From Patiria miniata (taxonomy: Eukaryota > Echinodermata > Asteroidea > Valvatida > Asterinidae), in the NCBI RefSeq assembly GCF_015706575.1, contig NW_024037068.1:868001-932000 (forward strand): a stretch of DNA of 64,000 nt. Reading direction: 5' to 3'. The notes beneath the pieces are model-generated. The model made no database searches and was not told the DNA's origin. It saw only the letters and a program-made list of their open reading frames with translations. The stretch's first letter is position 1, and the number at the start of each line of letters is the position of its first letter. Shown here one piece after another: positions 1-11,219 of the stretch. Position numbers and translations under genes: made by a program.

Positions 1-599
1 AGGAGAGAATGCTTTGAAATGAGTATATTTTGCAGAAAGTAAATTAGAAGGCTGTATTTGATGTTTGGTATTGTTTCAAGGTTTGTTTATCTGTTCATCT
101 ATTAGGTTTTGACGATGTTGACGATTAACAACTGATAAACAAGACAATTTGTGACCTGCATTAACGAATTGAGAGTGAATCAATTATCACTTGTTGTAAA
201 ACAGGGTTTTTTTTAAAACGTTTTACTAAATGAGCCATTGTACTCGAAATTTTTGAAAGAGTTGAATTGACACCAACTATACATGTAATCACAGATAATA
301 TTTATAGCCTACCTAAGAACTAATAAGGGTAGACCCAAGTTCAATCGGCCTTTTGGTATGGACGCGATCCGCCTTAAGAATAAAAAAAAATGTAATAATT
401 TTAATACACATCAGCTGCCAGATTATGAATAGAAAGCTTGCAAAGAACGCCCTTACTGTGGACAGGCTTTGTTACTGAAATTCAGTGACATGAGACTACA
501 AAGCGTCGACTCCAGCGTAGTATCAAAGAGGCACATATAAACCTGTCATATTTATCTTCGTTCGTCCCCACGTCCGCTCTAACCCTTTCCAGGTGCCAG

Positions 600-830
600 A
601 CTGCAGACCAGTAAATAGGCCCAAAATTGCCCACGCAGGCCAAATCACGATTTGTGTGCCCTCAATTTTTGCTATTCGAGCATTTTAAGGCCATGAACTT
701 GAAGATTTGTAAAAAAAAAAAAGGATGGGTGGAAGCCGTGCACAGGGCTGTGAGCTCTAGCTTATACTTCTGGGAAATTCGGAGGAAATTGATCCCTACA
801 AGTGCTCTATTTTGCAATGGAGCGCAGGCT
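600..830 (+). repeat. Dispersed repeat, copy 1 (partner at 63448-63660)
   Basis: Sequence from 'gcagaccagtaaatagg' through 'ggaagccgtgcacagg' and 'gctctatttt' recurs at 63448-63660 in the same orientation with modest divergence. It falls inside a segment missing from the paralogous block at 7.3 kb, so it looks like an insertion into the pseudogene. The family is unknown. Confidence 0.6.
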
Positions 831-2379
831 CGGATTACGATAAATATTAACAAAAAATGACAGATGATGGAAAAAAACCTCACTGTCTCAAACACCTGGG
901 AGAGTTGTGAGTATTTGTAAATAATTTTTGGAAGTGTACGCAATTACCACTGAGGTCTATGGCAGTCTATTTATTTGTCTGCACCCTAAAAATTTCAAAA
1001 TGGACGCGGCCACGCACACCTCGGCAGTGTTTTTTTTTTCAGTGGGCGGGACCTTTTGGGGGCACTAGCATTTCAACAGTCACCAGGGGGCGGATCCACA
1101 ACAAATGCCCCTCACCAATTTCGCCTTGATGGAAGCGCTTTATCCTCAGCACAGCCTGGGAAAGCGCATATTTTTATACAAGCTGCACATGCATGTTTAG
1201 GTCTGATATCGATCTCTAATAATTTTTTTCTACCGAAATATCAATTAAGGATCCTTCCTCTTGACGTGAAAGTGTTTTTCTTTAGGGGATAGCAAAATGT
1301 CGGGTATATTTCACACAAAAACATGTGGAGGAAACGCAGATGCCGCAAAGCATGTTGGGTAGGTCACTTCCCACGTTCGACGTACATACAATCTGTGCGC
1401 ACGGGTCATGCTCCCCCGGAACTTGCCCGGGTCAACTCATAATGGTAAAGAAAAGCTGTCAAAAAAGTTCGAATGTGGTTTTTCCCTGGTGAAGGGACTG
1501 ATGAACAACAACTGTCCAAAATATTTTTGAGGTTTTTATGGCCCTTGCAATTCGGGGTTTGTAAAAGTCGAGGGGCCGGCTCAAAGCATGAAGTACGTCG
1601 ATATCGAGCTGGTATTTTTTTCGAAAAAGATTCTCCTCCTTTAATTCTTACCTGGGTCACGCCTATCCAAGCCGCGTTCGTAGCCTTTAAAAAAAGAGAA
1701 AATTACAAATAAATATTCAGTAAAAATATTCTTCAAACATTATCTTATAATAGTGATGAATCCAGTCTACTTCAAACACCAGGGACGTGTATTGTAAATG
1801 CCTTTGACAAAGCTGACAGCTTATGATTTGAATTGGGACCGGAGGATTATAAATAGACTTGCAGGGACGTACTTGTAAGGGTCTTGAGATAGATTCGACT
1901 ACATCCCTGGTATCTTATAATTATGGTACAGGCCTATACTGTAAACAATTTGCCCGTAATTTTACGATTAAAGCACTGTCAAACGGGTTGGCAACGTAAC
2001 AAAAAAAACCCGTAAAATTACGGTCAGTTATAGGTTTCCTAAAATGACGGTGACCGCAATTTCAACACGAATTTCCCGTGAATTTATCGGCCGTTTCTAA
2101 TTTGTAAAACAGATCGAACAACCATTGCTATTTCACAGACTTGCACCAATACTAACTCTGATTACGAAGAATCTTACCTGCCTTGCGCTCCTCCATTTTT
2201 TCCAGTTACTCACTCAGCAAGGCACGAACAGTCTCATCTAAAAACAATTCAAGAGGGAAAATGTACGTGAAAATGGGCTGACATCATGCTTTTGTTGTAG
2301 GTCTTTAGCGTTCAGTGTATCTGCTGTTGGAGACACCCACTTGGCCTACACTTTTTAGCCTCAATAAAATCTAAAAGCG

Positions 2380-2398
2380 GGGGGGGGGGGGGGGGGGG
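2380..2398. repeat. Poly-G tract
   Basis: Mononucleotide G run. Similar G or C runs recur at 2574-2587, 5528-5582, 7548-7559, 10643-10657, 17790-17809, 25086-25098 and 49141-49165. They are unusually common here, often inside or beside mobile-element fragments. Confidence 0.9.
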
Positions 2399-3812
2399 TA
2401 CTCTTCCAAATTGGGGCGCTCTTGACCATTATTATGCATACTGGAAAATATGTGCCGAATGTAACGGCGCATTGTATTGCTTTTGGAACTTGATTTTTGT
2501 TTCATGTCAGAACTTTCTAACCATTTATGAAAATAGTTACTGGAATTTTTATTTTTTTTTACAAACATCTGCCGGGGGGGGGGGGGGAGATCCCCCCACA
2601 CTGGTTTGGTGGCTGGAGGCAACATGTGCAGATCTTCAATAAGTCACCCGAATATATATATTTTTGGGGTAAAAGAAATTATGAAACGGCAATAATAGTG
2701 TAAATAATTATTTATATTCGAATGGAACTTTGGACGGTTGTATTGACCGATATCACATAATCCGTCCTCGATAATGCGTTCCACAACCATCTTAAAAAGA
2801 AAGTTACAAAGAAAGTAACCGAATTAGAATGTAGTCTTTTTTTAATTATGTGTCTCTCTCCATTTTATAAAAAAAAGCCTACAGATAAAGTACATGTTAT
2901 TGACTGGTTACTTTGAAAATTTCATGTAATTTGCATTGTTTTCCCCAAGTTAGGCCTATGTGTATTTTAATAAAAAAAGATCATACCATTCGGCTGTCCA
3001 CCACCGTTCTACGAACTGATGACTACCCATTATTGAATACAATGAAACTTTGGACGTTTTCGTAGCTCCATGAATGAACGAAAAGTTGCAAAGGAAAACG
3101 ACCAAAATCGCCACCATATTTCAGAGAAAACAAGTTGACTTGTTCCTCATATTCAAACACGACATCTGACAGTAAGAAGAATGTTTTAGTCTTGACTCAA
3201 ATTATTAAAATCTCAATTGTAATTTATCAGTGCCTGTGTGCAGTCTGCAATTCTCACTCAGCTCGATAACTTCCAATGGAATTGCATAGACAGCTATAAG
3301 GACAGCTTCTATAAACAGGCATAACTTCTAATAGCGTGGATCAATTTCAGTAATTATTTTTTTTTTATCCAGGTGCCAGTGGAAGAACCTGCTCTTTTAT
3401 GAAATACAGTAGCCTACAGCGGTGTATCAAATCTGACTGCTTCCTAAGAAAAAACATTAATCCGGGTCACTTTCTTTTTGATTCACCCTGTATATATGCG
3501 TTTACTAAGAACATATTTATTGTGGAAACATCGACTAAACCCTCTCACCTTTCTCCTCCATGTAGCCATGGACCTGGGCCAGGGCAAGGCACATCACACA
3601 AAGAACAGCAACAATCCAAACCTTCATCTTGAAGCCGTAGATTCAACTGCGAAGAAAAACAAACAAAATGTATCTCGACTTGTTCTGTGTACTTGAACTG
3701 ATTTCCATTATTCGCCGGAAACGCTAGTACGCTATTAATGAAAAGCTTGTTTTGATCGTTGTATTAAAGCTTTTGACATTATATTTTTTGCAATAATTTA
3801 TTAAACCTTTAC

Positions 3813-3892
3813 CTGTTGATTTGTTTCAGTTCGTAAAAAGAGATACAGTGACTGTTGCACCAAGCTGCTTTCGATGAAGTCCGAACACAAAC
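3813..3892 (-). other. Non-coding exon 1 of the pseudogene copy (5' UTR)
   Basis: It lies 25-30 bases downstream of a TATA box (3918-3925) and ends at a GT donor whose complement is 'ac' at 3811-3812. A near-identical stretch sits in the third promoter copy (from 4476) and a diverged one in the intact gene (from 9544). The transcription start is inferred from the TATA distance. Confidence 0.5.
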
Positions 3893-3917
3893 TTTCAGAA
3901 ATTGCTGCAGCCCCCGG

Positions 3918-3925
3918 TTTATATA
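3918..3925 (-). promoter_or_regulatory. TATA box, left copy
   Basis: TATATAAA on the minus strand, in the same position relative to exon 1 as the TATA boxes at 4581-4588 and 9646-9653. Confidence 0.6.
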
Positions 3926-4249
3926 GGCCCTTTTTCGCATAGAATTAGGCGGTACACAGGGGTCAACTATCTATATGCCATCCATGGTCAAGTACAAAAA
4001 GTAAGAATCTGTCTCGATTATTATTTAAATCACACCTGAGCATAAAATAGGGGTCCTAGTATATTATGATGGGTGGGGACAATGGAGTGGCGTGACTTTC
4101 ATCCAGGTCAGAGGTTCTATTATCATGGGATGGAGCAGTGGCTACGCCGGCCACTGGGATGGAGGGGTCGGCACAGAGAACAGTAGCATCCAGTAATAAA
4201 ATCGCAGCTTTGTCAGACTTTGTGTGAGTTTTGAGGACAATGGGAACTT

Positions 4250-4360
4250 TCAACGAATACGCTTCCACCGCTCAGGCATAAAGGGTCTATAAATTATAAG
4301 TGAACTTCTTTCACTGCCGGTATTTCAAAAGAAATTCCTGGGCGATATGACAAAAGAAAG
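4250..4360. repeat. Short dispersed repeat (partner 5908-6016)
   Basis: About 110 bases starting 'cgaatacgcttccaccgc' and ending near 'gggcgatatgacaaaa' recur almost unchanged at 5908-6016 in the same orientation. No coding content is seen. Confidence 0.65.
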
Positions 4361-4361
4361 A

Positions 4362-4745
4362 TTTCCATTATTCGCCGGAAACGCTAGTACGATATTAATG
4401 AAATTAGCTTGTTTTGATCTACGTATTCAAGCTTTTGACATTATATTTTTTTGCAATAATTTATTAAACCTTTACCTGTTGATTTGTTTCAGTTCGTAAA
4501 AAGAGATACAGTGACTGTTGCACCAAGCTGCTTTCGATGAAATCCGAACACAAACTTTCAGAAATTGCTGCAGCCCCCGGTTTATATAGGCCCCTTTTCG
4601 CATAGAATTAGGCGGTACACAGGGGGCAACTATCTATAATATGCCATCCATGGACAAGCCTACAAAAAGTAAGAATCTGTCTCGATTACTATTTAAATCA
4701 CGCCTGAGCATAAAATAGGGGTCCTACTATATTATAATGGATGGG
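4362..4745 (-). repeat. Third copy of the peptide-gene promoter and exon 1, without coding exons
   Basis: A near-identical tandem copy of about 3702-4080, offset by roughly 660 bases. It includes the TATA box (4581-4588) and the exon 1 donor (complement of 'ac' at 4474-4475), but no signal-peptide exon follows. The high similarity suggests it is younger than the split between the two full copies. Confidence 0.7.
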
Positions 4746-5094
4746 GCCAATGGAGTGGCGCGACTTTCCTCCAGGTCAAAACCAAAATCAAAATCAAACA
4801 ATCAAAATCAAACAATGGCCACTTCAGATTCTATTAAAATACTTTTCTGATACGTTTCATGCCAGTTTGACACACTCCCCAAATATGCACCCGCTGTAAT
4901 GAAATATTTAAATTCATGTTAGTTATGTAACCGAACGCGGAACAATTACACATTATGTGCATGTTCTCAACTTTAGGCTTTGAATACAGAAAAAACTTCA
5001 TAGGAGCAAGAGTGTATAGGCCTATATGCATTTGAAACAAATGAAACAAAATATCCCCTCATAATTTTAAAAGCTTTTGCTAAAAAATAATCAG

Positions 5095-5215
5095 GGGAAA
5101 GTGGCCAGGAAACGCCTCAGACTGCACCACAGAGCATCTACGATCCAAAATTTCCCGGGGCCCTTAAGCGGGCCCCGGACCCCACGCCGTAAGGGCTTCG
5201 CGCTCCGGGCTCGCA
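5095..5215. repeat. Dispersed GC-rich repeat (partner 5768-5890)
   Basis: Both copies share 'gcgggccccggaccccacg' and 'gtaagggcttcgcgct' after a less conserved part. A diverged fragment lies near 13435-13500. Family not recognised. Confidence 0.6.
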
Positions 5216-5315
5216 TTAGTCCTCCGGCCAAATTTCCTCTATGCTATTATTTCACCCTAGCGGTGCATGCCCCCACCTTTTTGGTACCTTCAGCAGCGAA
5301 TGGCTGAGGCTCGGA

Positions 5316-5604
5316 CCATGGGCGTCGCCAGGATTTTTTCTAGAGGGGGGCAACATTTTTTTTTGCCAAAAAATGCTTGTATTTCTCAACACATTCTCGA
5401 TTTATCAGTTTCAGAGGGGGGCAGGGACATTTTGCCCCCCCCCCAAACTCATTAAATGTACACCACTTTGTCTTCGCGCCTCTTTTTCTTTTCTTTTTTC
5501 CCCTTTTTTTTCTTCCTTTTTTTTCTTCTTTTTTTGCTTTTCCAGGGGGGGGGGGCAAGTGCCCCCCCCCCTTGCCCCCCCCCCCTCGCGACGCCCATGG
5601 CTCG
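5316..5604. mobile_element. Short inverted-repeat element with poly-G/C interior
   Basis: The ends are complementary: 'catgggcgtcgc' at the left and 'gcgacgcccatg' at the right. The interior is G runs, C runs and pyrimidine-rich sequence. The long proline- or lysine-rich reading frames here are by-products of this composition. It is probably a non-autonomous DNA element. Confidence 0.5.
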
Positions 5605-6862
5605 GACTACAAGTGGCCCGAATCCCATTCCAAAATAAAAAGTTGTGAAAAAATACGAACATGGCCCATGGTTCTCAACTTTGAGTACATAACAAACTTT
5701 ATAAAGAACAAAAAAATAACAAATTCCAATGGAATTTTCGATGTTTAAAACATTTTCTAAACGGTGGAAAGTGGCAAGTAATCGCCTCAGATTGCACCAC
5801 ACAGCATCTATAATCCAAATTTTTCCGGGGCCCTAATGCGGGCCCCGGACCCCACGCCGTAAGGGCTTCGCGCTGCGCGCTCGCAGGTCCTGGACCCTTC
5901 ATTACAATTCGAATACGCTTCCACCGCCCAGGCATAAAGGGTCTATAAATTGTAAGTGGACTTCTTTCACTGCCGGTATTTCAAAAGAAATTCCTGGGCG
6001 ATATGACAAAAAGAAAGCACCTGACTAAAGGGGCACTGGGTACCGGAATGCATTAATTAACGACAACTAATCAATCAACATCAGTTTGGCCTGCTCTTTT
6101 GCTTGGAAGATATTTGATTTATTGACGCTCTCGATACTAAAAGTCCAAAAGTAAATTAAGCTGAAAGTATGCATCAACGTATAATGGTTTTTAGATATAC
6201 ATGTATCCCCCAAGACCTCTATTATTATCATATGTATAGGCTATACCCAGACAGTAAAAGCCGATAACAACACCTATATACCTAGAACCAGTTAAGGTAG
6301 AGACAGAAAATACAGGAACAGACAAATCGAAATGATGTCTTTGATCTTAAGTGAGGTGTTTGTAGATTTCGAGTACTGCAGTCTGGCACATTAATAAGAA
6401 ATAAGAATCCTTTCGTATCGAATGAAACCATAGCCTTTGCTTAACCTGTTTTGACAGAGTATTACGCATTCTTTAATAGAATCAACGTCGTTGCAATAAT
6501 TATGACTCGCTGTATCTCCAAAGTCAATGTCAATATAAACGAATACCAACTAATAAACTATATACTATAGTATAGAATATCCATAATTCGCGCGTTTTAT
6601 AAGAAGCAGCATAGAAACGGAGGTTTTGGCCTAGTGTGAAACCTCACCGTCCAGAATTGTGGTATTTTTGATGGAATTTAAAACGTGTGTTTTTATACTA
6701 TCCGACGCATAGAGGTTGTCTCAGAAGAGGATTACAAAAATATAGACTAAAAGTACAAATCACTGCAAATCCGTGAGTTCGGTTTGGGATCTTGTATTCC
6801 ACGGTAGATCGGTGGGTCCCAATCTGAAAACGAAAACCAGGAGAGAATGCTTTGAAAATTGA

Positions 6863-6868
6863 TTTATT
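6863..6868 (-). terminator. Possible polyadenylation signal of the secreted peptide gene
   Basis: AATAAA on the minus strand about 270 bases after the stop codon. The pseudogene copy has a changed hexamer at the equivalent place (near 20-28). Confidence 0.35.
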
Positions 6869-7134
6869 TTGCCGAATGTAAATTAGAAGGTTGTATTTCA
6901 TGTTTGGTATCACGGTTCCAAGGTTTGTTGATCTGTTCATCTATTACGGTAGGTTTTGACGATGTTGATGATCAACAACGAGATGAGAGTGAAGTAATCG
7001 TTACTTAGCTTAAACATGGGTGTAAATATTTTAATAACAGTGTTTAAACTTTTTTTCACAATGAGTGATTGAACTCGAAATTTTTGACAAGATTTCAATT
7101 GACGTTCCATCCTAAATGATATTTTATAGCTTAC

Positions 7135-7187
7135 CTAAACAGGGTAGACCTCAACTCCATCTGCGTTTATGTATGGACGCTGTCCGC
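7135..7187 (-). CDS. Secreted peptide gene, coding exon 4 and stop
   Basis: The acceptor is 'tttaag' just right of 7187. The exon completes a split Gly codon and encodes 16 residues ending VEVYPV, then TAG at 7135-7137. The paralogue's matching exon begins the same way but stops early. Confidence 0.62.
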
Positions 7188-9370
7188 CTTAAACAAAACA
7201 AAACACATAAGCCGTCAAAAACGAGTAGAAAGCTTGCACAGGGCGCCCTCATTGTTGACAAGCTTTGTTACTGAATTCAGTGACATGAAATACAATGTGT
7301 CGACTCATGCGTACTCCACAGTGATGGCGTGCTATGCAAACTTAATATTTTCGTTCGACCTAACAGTATAACTATCTTTTCAAAGAAACATGTGGACGAA
7401 ACGCACACACCGTTATCATTGTGGGTAGGTCACTTATTATGCGATCGATGATACAATCCGCGCGCACGGGTCATGCGCACGCGGAAGTGTTGACCAGGGT
7501 CAACTGGTCAAGACAATCTGTCCAATGAGAGCTCGAATGTGGTTCGCCCCCCCCCCCCCGGTGAAGAGATATGATGAACAAAATCTGTCCAAAGATTTCT
7601 GAGGGTTTTTTTGGCCCTTGCATTTCGGGGTTTGTAAAAAATCAAGGGGCCGGCTCAAAGCATGTGACGTCGAGCTTATATTTTTTTCGAAAAAAATTAA
7701 AAATCTCGTTTGATTCTTACCTCGGTCACGTCTATCGAATAAGCCGCGTTCATGGGCTTTAAAAAAAGGAGAAAATTATAAATAAACATTAATACAAATA
7801 TTCTTCACGCTATATATCTTGGGATGTATGGTACGTCCACACCACCAATTCACCATGCATGTGTCCAAGAACGTGCGGTACTATTGTAATGTTTGTCAAA
7901 GCTGACAGCTTATGATTTGAATTGGGACCGGAGGACTTGTAACGGACTTGCAGGGACGTACTTGTAAGGAAGGGTCTTGTGATAGATTCGACTACATCCC
8001 TGATATCTTATTATAGATAGGCCTATACAATCTATTTCAAAAGGTAAAATTCGTATAAAGCTTCACTCCGTCCGACTGAATCGTTTGAGAAGAGAGGGAG
8101 TTACAATGATTCAATCGGGAAGATGGAATTAACGCTCGAGTTTTGACTGAAGTAAGTGCGAATAAATAAAAGTGATTTTCAATCTCAATATTCTAGTTAT
8201 AGTGTTATTCTTAATTGCGAAATTCTTGGGGCTTCGATCCAGGTTGTTTTTTGTTCTCATTAGGACCCTGATATAGAATAACTCTCTTACTTTTTAAATT
8301 TGCATCAATTCAGTAACTCAGTTTACAGTAAGTAATAGTGTTGTTATCTCCCGAGTCAGAAAGGTTTCTGTTGAGGTTATACTACTGGAATTGGGGCAAA
8401 TGATGTTTAAACATAATAGGAAAAACGTTCTAATTTGAAAAACAGATCGAATAACCATTGCAGACTTGCACCAATATTAACGTTGATTATGAGGGATCTT
8501 ACCTTCCTTGCGCTCCTCCATTTTTTCCAGCAATTCACTCATCAAGGCACGGACAGTCTCATCTAAAGACAATTCAAGAGGGGAAATGTACCTGAAATTG
8601 ATGAGCTTATATGCTTTTGTCAAGAACTCAATCCCATTGATGTGTATTTACTCCGAAACCCGAACGTGTTCAGTCCATCTGCTTTGGTTGGGTGACGGAA
8701 GGTAAAGTTGTGCAGAGCGCTTCTTCATTAAGTCACCCGAATAAATAGTTTGTTTGTAAAAGAAATAATGAAACGGCTGATAGTGAAAATAATAATTAAT
8801 ATTCGAATGGAACTTTGGACGGTTGTATTGACCCATATCACATACTCCGTATAGAAAAAGTTGGATAAAACACCGCTGGGCACTGTAATTTACCCGGCAT
8901 TGGTATGAAATTACCTATTGGGTTGAACTTGGGTAAAATCTGTCAAAATATTCGGAAGAATTTGCCCAAGAGTTTCGGCAGAGACAAAGTACATGTTATA
9001 GTAACTGTGAAAAGTTCATGTAATTTGCATACTATATTCCCATGCACGTAAAAAGATTCCAGCTGTCCACCACTGATCATTTACCCCTTAATACAATGAT
9101 GAAACATAGACGGTTTCCTTCCTTCCTAACACCATGAATGAACGAAAACTTGCAAAGGAAAACAGCGAAAACCACTACCAATATAATATATCAGAGAAAT
9201 AAAAGTTGACTTGTTCCTCATACTTGAACTAAGAACGTATTTTTGTGTGTGGAAACATCGAATGCTTTAATTGCGACTAAAACCCTCTCACCTTTCTCCT
9301 CCATGTAGCCATGGACCTGGGCCAGGGCAAGGCACATCACACAAAGAACGGCAACAACCCAAACCTTCAT
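7135..9370 (-). CDS. Small secreted peptide precursor (75 aa, four coding exons), family unknown
   Basis: Coding exons on the minus strand are 9292-9370, 8503-8562, 7721-7756 and 7135-7187; every intron is in phase 1 with GT-AG borders. The 228 coding bases give 75 residues plus TAG. Residues 1-21 (MKVWVVAVLC, then VMCLALAQVHG) form a typical signal peptide. The mature part is charged: a Glu/Lys-rich helix-like stretch at about 27-46 (DETVRALMSELLEKMEERKE), then ERGLFDRRDR with a dibasic RR, then a tail GQRPYINADGVEVYPV. There are no cysteines after the signal peptide. It has a TATA box and a 5' non-coding exon. The paralogue with the same exons supports the model. It could be a neuropeptide-like precursor or another short secreted peptide; I do not recognise it and assign no function. 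Confidence 0.7.
7721..7756 (-). CDS. Secreted peptide gene, coding exon 3
   Basis: A 36-base microexon between 'ttttaaag' and 'gtaag', phase 1 at both ends. It encodes AHERGLFDRRDR with its split codons. The 33-base equivalent in the pseudogene copy keeps ERGL and DRRD. Confidence 0.6.
8503..8562 (-). CDS. Secreted peptide gene, coding exon 2
   Basis: A 60-base exon after 'tctttag', ending at 'gtaag'. It encodes ETVRALMSELLEKMEERKE plus split codons: an amphipathic, charged, helix-prone segment. Confidence 0.68.
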
Positions 9371-9389
9371 CTTGAAGCCGTAGATTCAA
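9292..9389 (-). CDS. Secreted peptide gene, signal-peptide exon
   Basis: The acceptor 'tcgcag' lies right of 9389, followed by 19 untranslated bases and ATG at 9370. It encodes 26 residues: Lys-2, a hydrophobic core, and a likely cleavage after Gly-21. The GT donor is left of 9292. Confidence 0.72.
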
Positions 9390-9543
9390 CTGCGAAGAAA
9401 AGCAAACACAAAGTTCCTTGACTTGTTGATTTCCGTTATTCTTTCGAAACGCCAATTTAATACAGACATAATAATGCAAGCCTGTTGTGATCATTGTATT
9501 AACCTTTTGACATCGTACTTTTGCAATAACTTATCAAACCTAC

Positions 9544-9620
9544 CTGTTGACTTTTCAGTTGGTGAAGAGAGATTCAGTGACTGTTGCGCCGAGCTGCTTT
9601 GGATGTAGACCAACCCAAAC
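9544..9620 (-). other. Non-coding exon 1 (5' UTR) of the secreted peptide gene
   Basis: It ends at a 'caacag|gtagg' donor (complement of 'ac' at 9542-9543). The start is inferred as 25-30 bases below the TATA box. It is similar to the stretches above 3813 and 4476. Confidence 0.55.
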
Positions 9621-9645
9621 TTCCAGAAATCGCTGCATCCCCCTG

Positions 9646-9653
9646 TTTTTATA
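9646..9653 (-). promoter_or_regulatory. TATA box of the secreted peptide gene
   Basis: TATAAAAA on the minus strand, about 26 bases upstream of the inferred exon 1 start. It is conserved in position in all three promoter copies. Confidence 0.65.
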
Positions 9654-9837
9654 GGCCTTGTCCCCATAGAAATGAGCGCGGCACATGGGACAACTATCTA
9701 TTGTGCCCTCCATAGACACGTACAAAAACCCAAATGTCTCGATTATTATTCAAATCAAGTTTGATCACAAAACAGCGTCGCTACCTAGTCCATTATGATG
9801 ATGGATCCATGATCCACCATAACAGACTATGTTTCAA

Positions 9838-10631
9838 CCATAGAGCAAGGACCCAAGGAGTCAGAACTCTTGGGCGATTTACATTTTGACCATTAACATA
9901 CCAATCCCTCGGGAATGTCTATAGCTACAGCACTGTGACCGCAAGCCTCGACCATTCAAAGCGTGAATGCCAGCGGCCTTTGAACACGATGATCGTCGCC
10001 GCCTTTTTAGTTGGTAACCAACAACCTCCCTGTATGCTGCATAATAAGTCATGTCACGTCGCTGCTCTTTTTTGAAAAATATATTTTACGACAAGATAGG
10101 TTTTTACAACTGCGCAGTTGTTAGATGTGAGTTATGAACTCAAGTTAGCAATGTGCAGTTGTTGGTGCTTAAAAGCGTTATCTGTCCCTGTAATTTGGAG
10201 ATAAATTGGATTTCTTTCAGATAAGCTTTCATGTATTTTCAGACATTTTAATTGGCAATATATCATTGATGAAATGTGTTTTCACACTAAAGGTACAGAG
10301 CATTTTGTTCTTCATGAAATGATTGTTCCAGTGATGTTGACCACATTTATATACAGTATCATCCAACTGCGAACAAACACTTCAAAATCATTCATTTTTA
10401 GCGATGTATGACAACTGCGCATGCGTATTTACCATGGTACTGTCTACGAAGCCATGCAAACTCCTTTTTTTTGGCATTAGTGAGCGCGGATCTCTATTGT
10501 GTCGAGATTAGCGTAGTGAGCAACTGAGCAAGCTGGCGCCAGGTGCTTTCTATTGTAGCTTTCGAGCGCGGCGACCATCATTTTACTTTTGAAGTCTTGG
10601 AGTACGAACTCCTTGGGTCCTTGCTCTATGG
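9838..10631. mobile_element. Inverted-repeat element or foldback, about 0.8 kb
   Basis: 'ccatagagcaaggacccaag' at the left end is repeated in reverse complement at the right end (about 10600-10631), extending to about 32 bases with a few mismatches. No transposase frame is seen inside. A poly-G run follows at 10643. Confidence 0.5.
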
Positions 10632-11219
10632 TAGGACCCCTGTTGGAGTATTGGGGGGGGGGGGGGGAGAGTGGTGTGGCATTTCATCCAGGGGTAACCA
10701 AGATTCTATTATTATGGGATGGACAGGGTGCTGATGTGAGCACAGGGAACAGAAGCATCCAGCTTTTTATTGCGAGGGTGGGGGCAAAATTAAGGCGTTG
10801 TTATCGATGTCTGAACCGTCTTAAACCCACCAAAGTTCTGTCGAGGGGAGGGGCGACGGACCCCCCCCCCCCCAACTGGATACGCCACAAAATATTTTCG
10901 TTGGTTATATGGTTCCGGGTCCCCACATTATCGATACCAAATTGTAGGCGGGAACCAGTCTGCCCTCACCTGCGATAACTCAATAAGGGCCGCAAAAAAT
11001 GTAATTTGTGAAGTAATTACTCCATTAAACTAAATATTAGCTAACCGATGTTTTTTGCGTTCAAATATCTCATTCAAACTGAATAAAACTGGGTTTTGCT
11101 AGTAAAAAACTAGCACCTGAATGTATATCTTTTGTGGTGAAACTCGGAAAAAGCACGGATCATTTTAGTACAACTTTCAAGTCAGCCTCCCTCCATTTTG
11201 ATTTCTGCAGTAAAGTAGC

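Larger units (their letters stand above)
341..3925 (-). pseudogene. Decayed copy of the small secreted-peptide gene (left paralogue)
   Basis: This is the paralogue of the intact gene at 7135-9653, with the same order of parts. The TATA box is at 3918-3925 and the non-coding exon 1 ends at a GT donor just left of 3813. Signal-peptide exon 2 is 3549-3646 (ATG at 3627, starting MKVWIVAVLC), exon 3 is 2178-2237, exon 4 is 1652-1684 and exon 5 starts at 372. All splice sites and phases are kept. Two lesions are visible: a TAA at 2206-2208 in exon 3 where the intact copy has Leu, and a TGA at 341-343 in exon 5 where the intact copy has Gly. Exon 4 is also one codon shorter. The copy is enlarged by insertions at about 560-1310 and by poly-G tracts. 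It is most likely a pseudogene; a sequencing error could explain one stop but hardly both. Confidence 0.72.
1..4060. repeat. Segmental duplication, left block (partner 6839-9760)
   Basis: The first bases ('aggagagaatgctttgaaa') recur at 6838, and similarity continues in order through all five exons and the promoter to about 9760. The left block carries extra insertions at about 560-1310, 2371-2640 and others. The duplication covers a whole small gene with its flanks. Confidence 0.75.

Noticed and set aside
5241-5802. Several overlapping frames rich in Pro, Phe or Lys
   Set aside because: They are translations of G, C and pyrimidine runs inside an inverted-repeat element, with no start context or motif.
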